Source: Caryophanales bacterium UBA3935
Lineage (GTDB): Bacteria > Bacillota_I > Bacilli_A > ML615J-28 > CAG-698
Assembly (NCBI GenBank): GCA_002385755.1
Contig: DGED01000068.1
Location: 1-25,333 of the forward strand
Reading direction: 5' to 3'
Length of the DNA stretch: 25,333 nt
The notes under the pieces were generated by a model, which was given only the letters and a program-made list of their open reading frames with translations, did no database searches and was not told the origin of the DNA. Positions 1 through 7,677 of this stretch are shown here, one piece after another (within the stretch, counting starts at the first letter, position 1; each line of letters begins with the position of its first letter). Made by a program: the position numbers and the translations under genes.

Positions 1-3000
1 GCGTAATAAGTGTTGTAATACATCGAGTAGTCGGTTTCGTTTAGTATTTTCGGATCTTCATACGACAAGTAGTAATAAAGGTTAGAGCCCGTTTCCAGGG
101 CTTTTAAAATATACCATGATGTCGAATGTTCTTCTTTAAAATTCACGGGAATGCCGGCGTAGTCGAACAACCCACTGATAACCAATTGATAAAACGGTAT
201 CGAGTAGTCATAACCTTTCAGCAGGCTTGCCTCCAAAGGAATGTCCACGGCCGCCGTGGCGTAGCTTAGAGCGTAATCAAACGGCGCCGAAAGCAAAATG
301 TTCTCAGTGATGCCGCTGATATTATCTAAAGCGTCAATTTGATAGTCTTTCCCTTTTTCCGGAAAAATTCCGGCCCGGTAATCGCCCACGCGGAAGTTGC
401 CGATATCGCTCAGATACGCGCCGTTAAGCGACAGTTTGCTTAAGGAAGAAGTCATCAGCGTTGATAAGTGATGGTAGAATCGCGGCGATATCATTCTAAC
501 CGCCTGGGTCGAGGTATTGATCAGTTCGTAGGGACGGTGATAGGCATACAGGTTGGAAATACTTCGCGCCGTGTATTTAACATCGCCAAAATTAAAGTCA
601 TATCCCCTATTTGACGCAATATTTAATTCGGGATAAAATTTGATATTGCGCTCGGCCATATACTCCGCGAGTTCGCGCATTCCCGAACTTCCGCCCAACA
701 CCTTCGCCGGTTTCAGTTTGGCGGACGCCTCCGGTTCCATCGCTTCATTTGTCCAGGCCATGTAGCTGACCATAAAATCGGCGAAACCTTCCGCCTGCAA
801 ATCCTCGATAATACTCCGAGCTTGTTCATAGGTCGTCAGGCTGTAATCTTTGGTATAGGGAATACCCAAAGTAACCTTGCGTTTCTCGAAAGACCCCAGC
901 ATATTCAAGAACAAGACCGTTTTATCGGTATTGTCTTTCTCTTCAATCTTGTATTTATCAATAAGGTAATCGCGGTATTTTTCGGCTAACTTAACATAAT
1001 CGATCCTGCCGTCATCGTCGACAAATTCATCGTATTCCAAGAAGACGAACTTGAAGATAAAGTCGGTCTGGCTTCGCGTCGTCGACCATTTTGTATATGG
1101 TCTAGCCCACGTGCCGATGGAGACAGTTTCCTTTTCCCGGTATTTGACGCGGAAATAGACTGTATTTTGCGTTTGCGCCAAGTATTGGCTTTCCGCTCGC
1201 TTAAAGTCGGCATAAACCGCGGCCTGGCTGGCGCCGCGATCGACGATCGCCAACACTCCTTTACCCGCGGTTTTATCAAGAAAACCGTACATGTTCAGCA
1301 TAAAGTTTTTATTATTATCCGTCTGCTGAGGGGTTGAGCGGGTAAATGTCTTATCGGCGCCGTAAAACTCTTTGAATTGAGCCTGGTAATTAAGCGGGCT
1401 TTTGGGGCTGTTAAATTGCATAATCGCCCCGCTGCCGTCCGGCAAGATAATATAGCCCTCGCTGTTCAAATCGTTATTTGTCGTAAAGTTGGGCATAATA
1501 TCGAGACTGCCCAGTTTCGCGTTGTGCGAATAGATGGTTGACTCGCCGTTTTCCTTATAGTCCGCGCCCTTCCCCTCGATTATCGAGTCGTCGAGAATCG
1601 CGACGTCCATTCCCGCTTCGTTCAGGGTAAAACGCATCGCGACGCGGAAAACCGGCGGATAAACTTCGGCCGATTCGCCGAAAATCTCGTTCTGAATTTG
1701 AGCATCTTCTATGCTGAAAAGTTCCTGAATCGGCTCGCCATTTTCGTCGTATAAAAACTTCCCGTTCTCGTCGCGCTTATGGAACCCGCCCATTTTAAAA
1801 TAGCCGGGCTCGATGTCGTCGTACGGATTTTCATCATAATAAACATACTCGGGAACAAAAGATTTTTTCCCGAATTCATCGGTTTTTTCGGACAGCCTGT
1901 AATAAAACCAATTCGGGTTGTCATCGGTATGCTTGCGATACCAAATGTCGTATAACTGGTTTAGTTTTAGCGTTCCGGTTTGCTTTAACTCAAAATAAGG
2001 AGAATTATTACTGTAATTGCCGCTCCAATCAGAACTGTAAGTCTCCTCCGTGCCGTCTTCCAACTTTAACTTGCTTACGGGAAAATAACAAGTACTGTTC
2101 AAATATTCATTGAATATATAAGAGTGAGCGAAAGGGTTTACGATGATCGGGGAAGCTCCCGGCTCTCCGTAATCGACAGAGTTATAATCAACGCCCATTT
2201 TAAGTTTTAATTTGTTCAGCGGGCGTCCTTCTTCGTCGGTTTCCAAAAGTCCGGATATATTCCATTTAACCGGAAGCTCGTTGCCTTCCTCGTCCACCGG
2301 CGCGTTCTGAAAAGAGTGCACCGGGCTCACTACGCCCAACCCATTTTCTTCGATATAATCGGCGACTTCTTTGGACCACGTTACGGCGGCGCCGTTGTAT
2401 TTCATCTGTTTTGCTCTGGTGCCGTCGGGTAACGTTATGTCAACTAAGGTCACGACGAAGTAGGTGTTGCCGACGAAGTAATCCAGAAGTTTTTCCCTGT
2501 CAAATTTTTTGGGGAAAAAGCTGTTGATCATCATAAAGTTTCCGATATCATATAGAACCTCGACGCCGTCTTCCAAATATTTAACCGAGTAATGCCTTTC
2601 CTTGATACCCTTTAACTGGTTCTCATAGAAAACGCTGTGATCGATCGTGTTGTAGGGCGGCGTGCTCTCTTTTCCGTTCGAACCGATATAAGTCAACAGA
2701 AGATTGGACCTGATGTTGGAAGGATCTTGCTCGACGGTGCTTGCGGAGTCGTAAATAATCCCGCAAGTCGATTTATCGTAGTTGTCGAACCCTTCAAAGG
2801 TCTTCCCGTTCGGCGCGTCGCAAGTTTTATTTACGACAACCGACACGGTCGTGGTATGCTCGTTGAAAAACATCGTGTATATATCGTTTTGAGCAACGAT
2901 CCGCTCTTGCTTGAGATGAAATTCAACGTAGCCGTCCCCGATGACGTAGGTCGCCGGGTCAACGCCGTCGATCAAGGCTTGTTTTTCCGCTTCGGTTTCA

Positions 3001-3188
3001 AACGGCACGAATTTTTTCCCTTCCTCGCTATAGTCGGAATAATCGACATAGCCCTCGAGGCTAAACGGCAAATTATCGCTGTCTATCGCCCGGGCTTCAA
3101 GCCCGCCGACGAAATACATCAACGCAAAAATGCCGACCGTTATAACCAAAGCGAAAGCTATTATATATTTTAGTCTTAAAAACTTCAT
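1..3188 (-). CDS. DUF5696-type membrane-anchored protein, 3' end outside the window
   Basis: One uninterrupted frame of 1062 codons runs from ATG at 3188 to the left edge with no stop, so the C-terminus is missing. Translation checked at several points keeps the same frame. The SD GGGAGGAG lies five bases before the ATG. Residues 6-25 form one hydrophobic helix after a short basic start (MKFLRLK), and no lipobox cysteine follows, so I expect an N-terminal membrane anchor with the bulk outside. Cysteines at 123 and 142 may form a disulfide. Conserved-looking stretches are LPDGSGA (582-588), FLNMLGSFE (from about 760), SYMAWTNEAMEPE (808-820) and GAYLSDIGNF (about 923-932). The acidic, aromatic-rich second half resembles a glycosidase barrel, but this is inference. 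From memory, DUF5696 proteins sit beside YIP1, NHL-repeat and sugar ABC permease genes in Paenibacillus-type genomes, exactly as here. Function unknown; last visible gene of the operon. Confidence 0.75.
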   Translation of the reverse strand, partial: MKFLRLKYIIAFALVITVGIFALMYFVGGLEARAIDSDNLPFSLEGYVDYSDYSEEGKKFVPFETEAEKQALIDGVDPATYVIGDGYVEFHLKQERIVAQNDIYTMFFNEHTTTVSVVVNKTCDAPNGKTFEGFDNYDKSTCGIIYDSASTVEQDPSNIRSNLLLTYIGSNGKESTPPYNTIDHSVFYENQLKGIKERHYSVKYLEDGVEVLYDIGNFMMINSFFPKKFDREKLLDYFVGNTYFVVTLVDITLPDGTRAKQMKYNGAAVTWSKEVADYIEENGLGVVSPVHSFQNAPVDEEGNELPVKWNISGLLETDEEGRPLNKLKLKMGVDYNSVDYGEPGASPIIVNPFAHSYIFNEYLNSTCYFPVSKLKLEDGTEETYSSDWSGNYSNNSPYFELKQTGTLKLNQLYDIWYRKHTDDNPNWFYYRLSEKTDEFGKKSFVPEYVYYDENPYDDIEPGYFKMGGFHKRDENGKFLYDENGEPIQELFSIEDAQIQNEIFGESAEVYPPVFRVAMRFTLNEAGMDVAILDDSIIEGKGADYKENGESTIYSHNAKLGSLDIMPNFTTNNDLNSEGYIILPDGSGAIMQFNSPKSPLNYQAQFKEFYGADKTFTRSTPQQTDNNKNFMLNMYGFLDKTAGKGVLAIVDRGASQAAVYADFKRAESQYLAQTQNTVYFRVKYREKETVSIGTWARPYTKWSTTRSQTDFIFKFVFLEYDEFVDDDGRIDYVKLAEKYRDYLIDKYKIEEKDNTDKTVLFLNMLGSFEKRKVTLGIPYTKDYSLTTYEQARSIIEDLQAEGFADFMVSYMAWTNEAMEPEASAKLKPAKVLGGSSGMRELAEYMAERNIKFYPELNIASNRGYDFNFGDVKYTARSISNLYAYHRPYELINTSTQAVRMISPRFYHHLSTLMTSSLSKLSLNGAYLSDIGNFRVGDYRAGIFPEKGKDYQIDALDNISGITENILLSAPFDYALSYATAAVDIPLEASLLKGYDYSIPFYQLVISGLFDYAGIPVNFKEEHSTSWYILKALETGSNLYYYLSYEDPKILNETDYSMYYNTYY

Positions 3189-3200
3189 CTTTGCTCCTCC

Positions 3201-3890
3201 CTATATATACCTTAGCGTTATTTCACGGTAAATGGTATATACGAAACCGTAAATTTTCTGGAACAAATCATATGCCAAAACGGCCGTGAAAGCGATAATC
3301 AAGACAGCCAATAACGTCAACAAAAGCGAAGCCAGGCATCTTAGCAAGCCGTATTCGTGAATCGAGATCAAACCGAAAAATACCATATAGAGCATCAGGA
3401 AAGAACCAAAGCCCAAGACGAGAACGTACAGACCCGTCTCCGCCTGGTAAATGACGTTGGAGACGATAATTCCGAACACTTTCGCAAATATCAATGGGAA
3501 AAACGAGTAACATACCATCATGAAAATCTCGTTCATCTTCCCTTTGCCGTCCAAAAAGGACGTCGCGCTCCAATTTGCTACGGTAAATACCAACAACGGG
3601 ACGACGATATAGGAAATCTCCATCGCCGAGTTGATTTCGTTGACATTGCGGGGATTCACGATATAGCCGGAATATTGCGCTTCCAAAATCTGAACAAAGC
3701 AAAGTATTAACAGGAAGGCGATGGCTATCGACATTTTCCCCCTCTTCTCGCGCTTAAAAATGTCGAACCCTTTGATTGGGTGAACGAGAATATAAGCGGG
3801 GAATTTAATGCCTTCTTCGTAGACGAAGCGGAAAAAGCTTTTCACTCTCTCCCCAAAACTTTTTTTCTCCACAGCTACTGTTTCATTCAT
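3201..3890 (-). CDS. YIP1-family polytopic membrane protein
   Basis: The 229-residue protein has a soluble basic N-terminus of about 50 residues followed by five hydrophobic helices at roughly 52-70, 92-113, 121-147, 153-177 and 181-209. This is the layout of the bacterial YIP1 family. The second and third helices are joined by a short polar loop (DGKGKMNE), as is common in this family. The ATG overlaps the stop of the upstream NHL/TPR gene by one base (TAATG), so the two are probably translationally coupled. The DUF5696 gene follows after 12 bases. Bacterial YIP1 proteins have no settled biochemical role. Operon position suggests a membrane partner of the sugar-uptake apparatus or of the NHL/TPR protein. 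The family call is fairly secure; the role is inference. Confidence 0.78.
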   Translation of the reverse strand: MNETVAVEKKSFGERVKSFFRFVYEEGIKFPAYILVHPIKGFDIFKREKRGKMSIAIAFLLILCFVQILEAQYSGYIVNPRNVNEINSAMEISYIVVPLLVFTVANWSATSFLDGKGKMNEIFMMVCYSFFPLIFAKVFGIIVSNVIYQAETGLYVLVLGFGSFLMLYMVFFGLISIHEYGLLRCLASLLLTLLAVLIIAFTAVLAYDLFQKIYGFVYTIYREITLRYI

Positions 3891-5656
3891 TATTCGTCTC
3901 CTTCTCCGGTTTCCTCATCCTTGTCTTTGTACCGGATATTGCGATAAGTCTGATAGGCGACTAATGCCACGATTAATACCGCGCCCACGGTGAAAACCGG
4001 GGTAAAATATTTCCCAACCACTTGATCGCGGTATAATTTATAAGCCTTTGAATAATACTTCACGTCGTGACCGGTTTTAAAATAACTCATCGCTTCCTGA
4101 TAACGCTTCTCGTTTAGCAGCGACTTGCCGATCCCAATATAGGCGTATTCGTAGTTGGGGTTCTTGGCGATTACATTTTTCCACTCTTCCGAGGAAGCGA
4201 CCAAATTACCCTCGTAATGATATTTAACCGCCTTATTGATCACGAGGGCGATATCCGTCGGGACAAATCGCAATACCGCCTTACTGCTGGCATCCAAAGC
4301 GATGATATTATCGCCTTGATAGCAAATAGCCACGGGATTGTTTAAGTCGCGGAATTCGTTACCGCGGCCGCCGGAAATGTAAAGGAGATATCCCTCGTCG
4401 TCATATGTGAACAAGCGGCCCGTTTTTTCATCGGCTACCGTGTAGACGCCGTAATCGTTAACGGTAATCGCGGAAAAGCGGGAGGGCCCGAGTAAGTTTT
4501 GATCAACTCCGGTTCTCGCGTAAAGCAAGTCGCCTTTCGGATCGTGATAACCGTTCCGAGTCAGAACGTCCTTGCCCTCGGCGTTAAGACGTTTAATCAT
4601 CCGCGAGTCGTCGACATCGTCGATTGCCCGCGACGTCGTGTAAATAAATTGGTTTTTAATCGCCAAACTGGTGTGCGTGGTGTTGACGATTGTATGCTGG
4701 CGGCGGATTTGCTCTTCGGTCATCAAACGACGCCAGAATATTTGCCAGAAAGAAAGCTTAACGTAATTGACGCCTATAAAACTGCTGAACTTGCCGTCCG
4801 GCCAGAACATCATGATGCCTTCGTAGACGCCTTCCGATATGACGTATATCCTGCCTTTCGCGTCGGTAGCGAGTTTTCTCGGCAGGAAGGTCTTCCCGGA
4901 GAAATTAATCGTTTCCGGAGCAGGCACGACCTGCACCACGCGATAATTATTGGCGTCAACGATTACGATTTGGTTGTTTTTCTTATCGCAAAGGTATATC
5001 AAGTCATCCATGACCGGATATCCTTCTTCGTCTTTGACCGGTTTCCCTTTATCGTCAAGTTTTGGACGCAGGGAACGATAAACCCCCGAGAGCTCGAAAC
5101 AATTTATGTAAAATTTTTCGTGCTCCTCGCGATCTTCATACGCCTTATCGGCGACTTCAAGAAAATCCTCAATCCGTTTATTTTCCTTTTGTGTCCTTAA
5201 ATACTCGGCAAAACTAATCGATTTCGCATCGGATCCCGTTCCCTGCCGAGTTTTTATTTTCGAAAGCATTTCCTCTTTGTTCAGGAAATCCTCGGGTCTT
5301 ATTTCGAAACTTCTCAGTTTATATTTGAAGTTCACGTCGCCGTCGAAAACATAAAGGATGTTGCTTCCGGAATCAACGATATAGATAACATCCTCGCCGT
5401 TTTTCTCGGTAAACAGATACAGATCAGACGGGCTTTTAAATTCTTCCGATTCTACCTTGTCGCCCGCTTCATTGGTCCAGCGGTCGCTAATAACCGTGAA
5501 AATGCCGTCGGCGGTAACCGAAAGACCGACGGTGGAATAAATCAACCGCCCGTCATGAGAATAATTGTAACCGACGGCCGCTTTGGCGGGGACGAAGGTA
5601 ATCGATAATAATAACAAAAGCGACGCGATCATTATTTTATAGTATTTTTTCATCAT
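3890..5656 (-). CDS. Exported NHL-type beta-propeller and TPR protein with C-terminal membrane anchor
   Basis: The 588 residues start with a signal peptide (hydrophobic 9-22, possible cleavage after AKA at about 24-26). Residues about 30-465 hold repeated units of the form 'YLFTEKNGEDVIYIVDSGSN', 'LIYLCDKKNNQIVIVDANNY' and 'KLATDAKGRIYVISEGV', characteristic of NHL or gluconolactonase-like propellers. Residues about 474-549 form a helical TPR-like stretch (NEKRYQEAMSYFKTGHD). A membrane helix at about 552-571 is followed by a charged tail rich in Asp and Glu. Predicted topology is therefore propeller outside, single anchor, short tail inside. It follows the second permease gene by six bases and overlaps the YIP1 gene by one. 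No catalytic residues of a lactonase are evident to me, so a scaffold or binding role is more likely. The function is unknown. Confidence 0.75.
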   Translation of the reverse strand: MMKKYYKIMIASLLLLLSITFVPAKAAVGYNYSHDGRLIYSTVGLSVTADGIFTVISDRWTNEAGDKVESEEFKSPSDLYLFTEKNGEDVIYIVDSGSNILYVFDGDVNFKYKLRSFEIRPEDFLNKEEMLSKIKTRQGTGSDAKSISFAEYLRTQKENKRIEDFLEVADKAYEDREEHEKFYINCFELSGVYRSLRPKLDDKGKPVKDEEGYPVMDDLIYLCDKKNNQIVIVDANNYRVVQVVPAPETINFSGKTFLPRKLATDAKGRIYVISEGVYEGIMMFWPDGKFSSFIGVNYVKLSFWQIFWRRLMTEEQIRRQHTIVNTTHTSLAIKNQFIYTTSRAIDDVDDSRMIKRLNAEGKDVLTRNGYHDPKGDLLYARTGVDQNLLGPSRFSAITVNDYGVYTVADEKTGRLFTYDDEGYLLYISGGRGNEFRDLNNPVAICYQGDNIIALDASSKAVLRFVPTDIALVINKAVKYHYEGNLVASSEEWKNVIAKNPNYEYAYIGIGKSLLNEKRYQEAMSYFKTGHDVKYYSKAYKLYRDQVVGKYFTPVFTVGAVLIVALVAYQTYRNIRYKDKDEETGEGDE

Positions 5657-5662
5657 TACCTC

Positions 5663-6661
5663 CTATTTCATTCCCGAATGAGCCATCGTGTCGATCATAT
5701 GGTTTTGGGAAACAATAAACATAATGATAGGAACGGTAATCATTATCAAACTGACGGCCGCCAAGGTTCCTTGGCGCGCGGGCCCGGCGGTGGCAATCTG
5801 ACTTAAAGCGTAACTTAACATTTTCTTTTGTTCGCTGAAAATCGTGACCGCGCCCTCGGCGCCCCATAGGCTGCGGAAATTAAGAATTATTAAGGTAATC
5901 GACGCCGGCTTAACTAGCGGCATAACGATTTTTCGATAAATCGTAAACTCGCCCGCCCCGTCTAGTTTCGCCGATTCCAAGAGACTGGTCGGGACATTAA
6001 CCATCGTTTGCCGCATCAAATAAAGTCCCAAGGACGAGGCGATAACCGGCAAGATTATCGACCAATGCGTGTTGATCAAGCCGAACCAATTGAGAATCAG
6101 GAAGTGCGGAATAGCGGTGACCGCCGCCGGGAACATCAACGAATAAGTAATCAGAGTAAGGATAAATTTATTCCCGGGCAATTTATACTTCGCAAGCGGG
6201 TAAGCGCACATTGACGCGATAATCAAGTGACCCACCGTCCCGATAATCGTTATCATCACGGTGTTGAAGAAATACCGGGAGAACGGGACCAACGAGGTCG
6301 CGAGCACGATGCCCAAATCGCGGAAGTTATTAAGGGTGGGATTGCGAACAATGAAGTTCGGCGGGTATAAGAAGATTTCGTCCAAAGGCTTGAACGCGTT
6401 GCTGACGATCAAAACCAGGGGCAGGACGCTTAGGATTCCCGCGAAACCCAAAACGATAAACAATATGATATCGCCGGCGCGCGAGCGGTTAACTCTTTTT
6501 CTCCGCCTGGATTTAATCATTATCTTAAAAGAAGATATCTCGGCGAACGGCCGCGAATCAATCGAACGCGCTTTGCGTTCATTGCGCCGCATTCTTTTTT
6601 CTTCTTGTTTCCTTAATTTTTCCTGTATTTTTTCTTCGTAAGTGAGTTTCCGCTTCGCCAT
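5663..6661 (-). CDS. Carbohydrate ABC transporter permease, MalG/UgpE type
   Basis: The 332-residue inner-membrane permease has the EAA loop signature ESAKLDGAGE at 229-238, ending in the IYRKIVMPLVKPA stretch that docks on the ATPase. The first membrane helix is at about 64-88 and six helices are expected overall. The N-terminus (about 60 residues) is unusually long and strongly basic (repeated KRK, RKQEEKRMRR, SRRRKR), compared with about 280 residues in total for most family members. The ATG overlaps the stop of the partner permease gene (TAATG), which indicates translational coupling. Together with the other permease it should form the heterodimeric channel for an oligosaccharide delivered by the large binding protein. 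No ATPase gene is visible in the operon, so a shared MsmX/MsiK-type ATPase is likely. The substrate is not known. Confidence 0.93.
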   Translation of the reverse strand: MAKRKLTYEEKIQEKLRKQEEKRMRRNERKARSIDSRPFAEISSFKIMIKSRRRKRVNRSRAGDIILFIVLGFAGILSVLPLVLIVSNAFKPLDEIFLYPPNFIVRNPTLNNFRDLGIVLATSLVPFSRYFFNTVMITIIGTVGHLIIASMCAYPLAKYKLPGNKFILTLITYSLMFPAAVTAIPHFLILNWFGLINTHWSIILPVIASSLGLYLMRQTMVNVPTSLLESAKLDGAGEFTIYRKIVMPLVKPASITLIILNFRSLWGAEGAVTIFSEQKKMLSYALSQIATAGPARQGTLAAVSLIMITVPIIMFIVSQNHMIDTMAHSGMK

Positions 6662-7668
6662 TACGTTCCCACCTTTCTGATTATTCTTCTAATGAGTTTA
6701 TTTAGCAAGATTGCCGCCAAAAACATGACCGTCGCGATCGCCGATGCGTAACCCATCTCAAAACGGATGTGGCCGTAGTCCTGCAAGTGATTGACAATCG
6801 TGTGTCCCGCGTACTGTACGGAGGGGAACCCGGCCAACGCCGTCGTGACCGCCCCGACGTTCAGGGAGCCGGCAATCTGGATAACCGCCGAAAAGATAAG
6901 AATCGATTTCATGTTCGGCAAGGTAATATACCAAAGTTCCTGCCAGCGGTTCCTGATGCCGTCCACGGCGCCCGCTTCATAGTACTCGCGGTTAATACCT
7001 TTTAAGCCGGCGATCATCGCCAAGAAATTAACGCCCAAACTCATCCATAACTGCACGATAATAACAATCGGCAAGATATATTTCGCGTTTTGTAGCCATG
7101 TGATTGGTTCGCTGATTATTCCCCATTCGATTAAATAAGCGTTGGCGTAACCGTAGATATCGCTCGCAAATATCAGCGACCAAATCGTTATCGCCCCGCC
7201 CGCTATTGACGGCGCGTAGAAAACCAAAGTGATGATAGACCGCAGATAGCGGGGCAATTCGTTAATAAGCCAAGCGACGACGAACGATAACATGTACCCT
7301 ATCGGCCCGGTTATCAGGGCTATAATCAAAGTGTTTTTAACGGCGATAATGAAAATCGGGTCGTTCAAAAACAAATCCAAATAGTTATTCCAGCCCACCC
7401 ATTTCGGCGTTTCAAGAATGTTGAAGTAGGTGAAACCGAGCGCGAAACTCATGACAACCGGGACTACCGTAAATAACGAGAACAACAGTAAATACGGCAC
7501 CATCATGAGATATAACGAACGGTTGAGGTACATTTTTCGGCGGAATGGCTTTTTCCGGCTCCATTGATCAATTTGAATCGATTTCTCGCGCCACCATCTC
7601 CGTAATTTCCCCATTCTTTTCGAAGAAGCCGGAACTGTCGTTGTGTTTTGTACTTGTGCTTTTTCCAT
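6661..7668 (-). CDS. Sugar ABC transporter permease, LplB/UgpA type
   Basis: The 335-residue integral membrane protein has the EAA-loop motif EAGAVDGIRN at 231-240, followed by RWQELWYITLPNMKS, typical of the first permease (MalF/UgpA/LplB type) of carbohydrate uptake ABC systems. It has a basic N-terminal extension of about 48 residues (RRWWREK, RKKPFRRK) before the first membrane helix at about 52-78. The SD AGAGGAAGG lies just before the ATG. It starts nine bases after the binding-protein gene ends, and its stop overlaps the start of the second permease by one base. Gene order of binding protein, LplB-type permease, then MalG-type permease is the usual order of such systems. Confidence 0.93.
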   Translation of the reverse strand: MEKAQVQNTTTVPASSKRMGKLRRWWREKSIQIDQWSRKKPFRRKMYLNRSLYLMMVPYLLLFSLFTVVPVVMSFALGFTYFNILETPKWVGWNNYLDLFLNDPIFIIAVKNTLIIALITGPIGYMLSFVVAWLINELPRYLRSIITLVFYAPSIAGGAITIWSLIFASDIYGYANAYLIEWGIISEPITWLQNAKYILPIVIIVQLWMSLGVNFLAMIAGLKGINREYYEAGAVDGIRNRWQELWYITLPNMKSILIFSAVIQIAGSLNVGAVTTALAGFPSVQYAGHTIVNHLQDYGHIRFEMGYASAIATVMFLAAILLNKLIRRIIRKVGT

Positions 7669-7677
7669 GGCCTTCCT

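Noticed and set aside
2637..3173. Plus-strand open frame of 178 codons
   Set aside because: It lies antisense inside the DUF5696 gene, which has a strong SD, a good start and a coherent long frame. The plus-strand product has no recognisable motif and poor composition.
1..3188. Possibility that the left end is non-coding or a pseudogene, since only short complete frames can be found there
   Set aside because: Frame-by-frame translation from ATG 3188 stays open to base 1 and reads as one coherent protein; it simply has no stop inside the window.
4499..5200. Plus-strand open frame of 233 codons
   Set aside because: It is the antisense of the NHL/TPR gene and is rich in Arg, Val and Phe without domain marks. 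Long antisense frames are common in this base composition.
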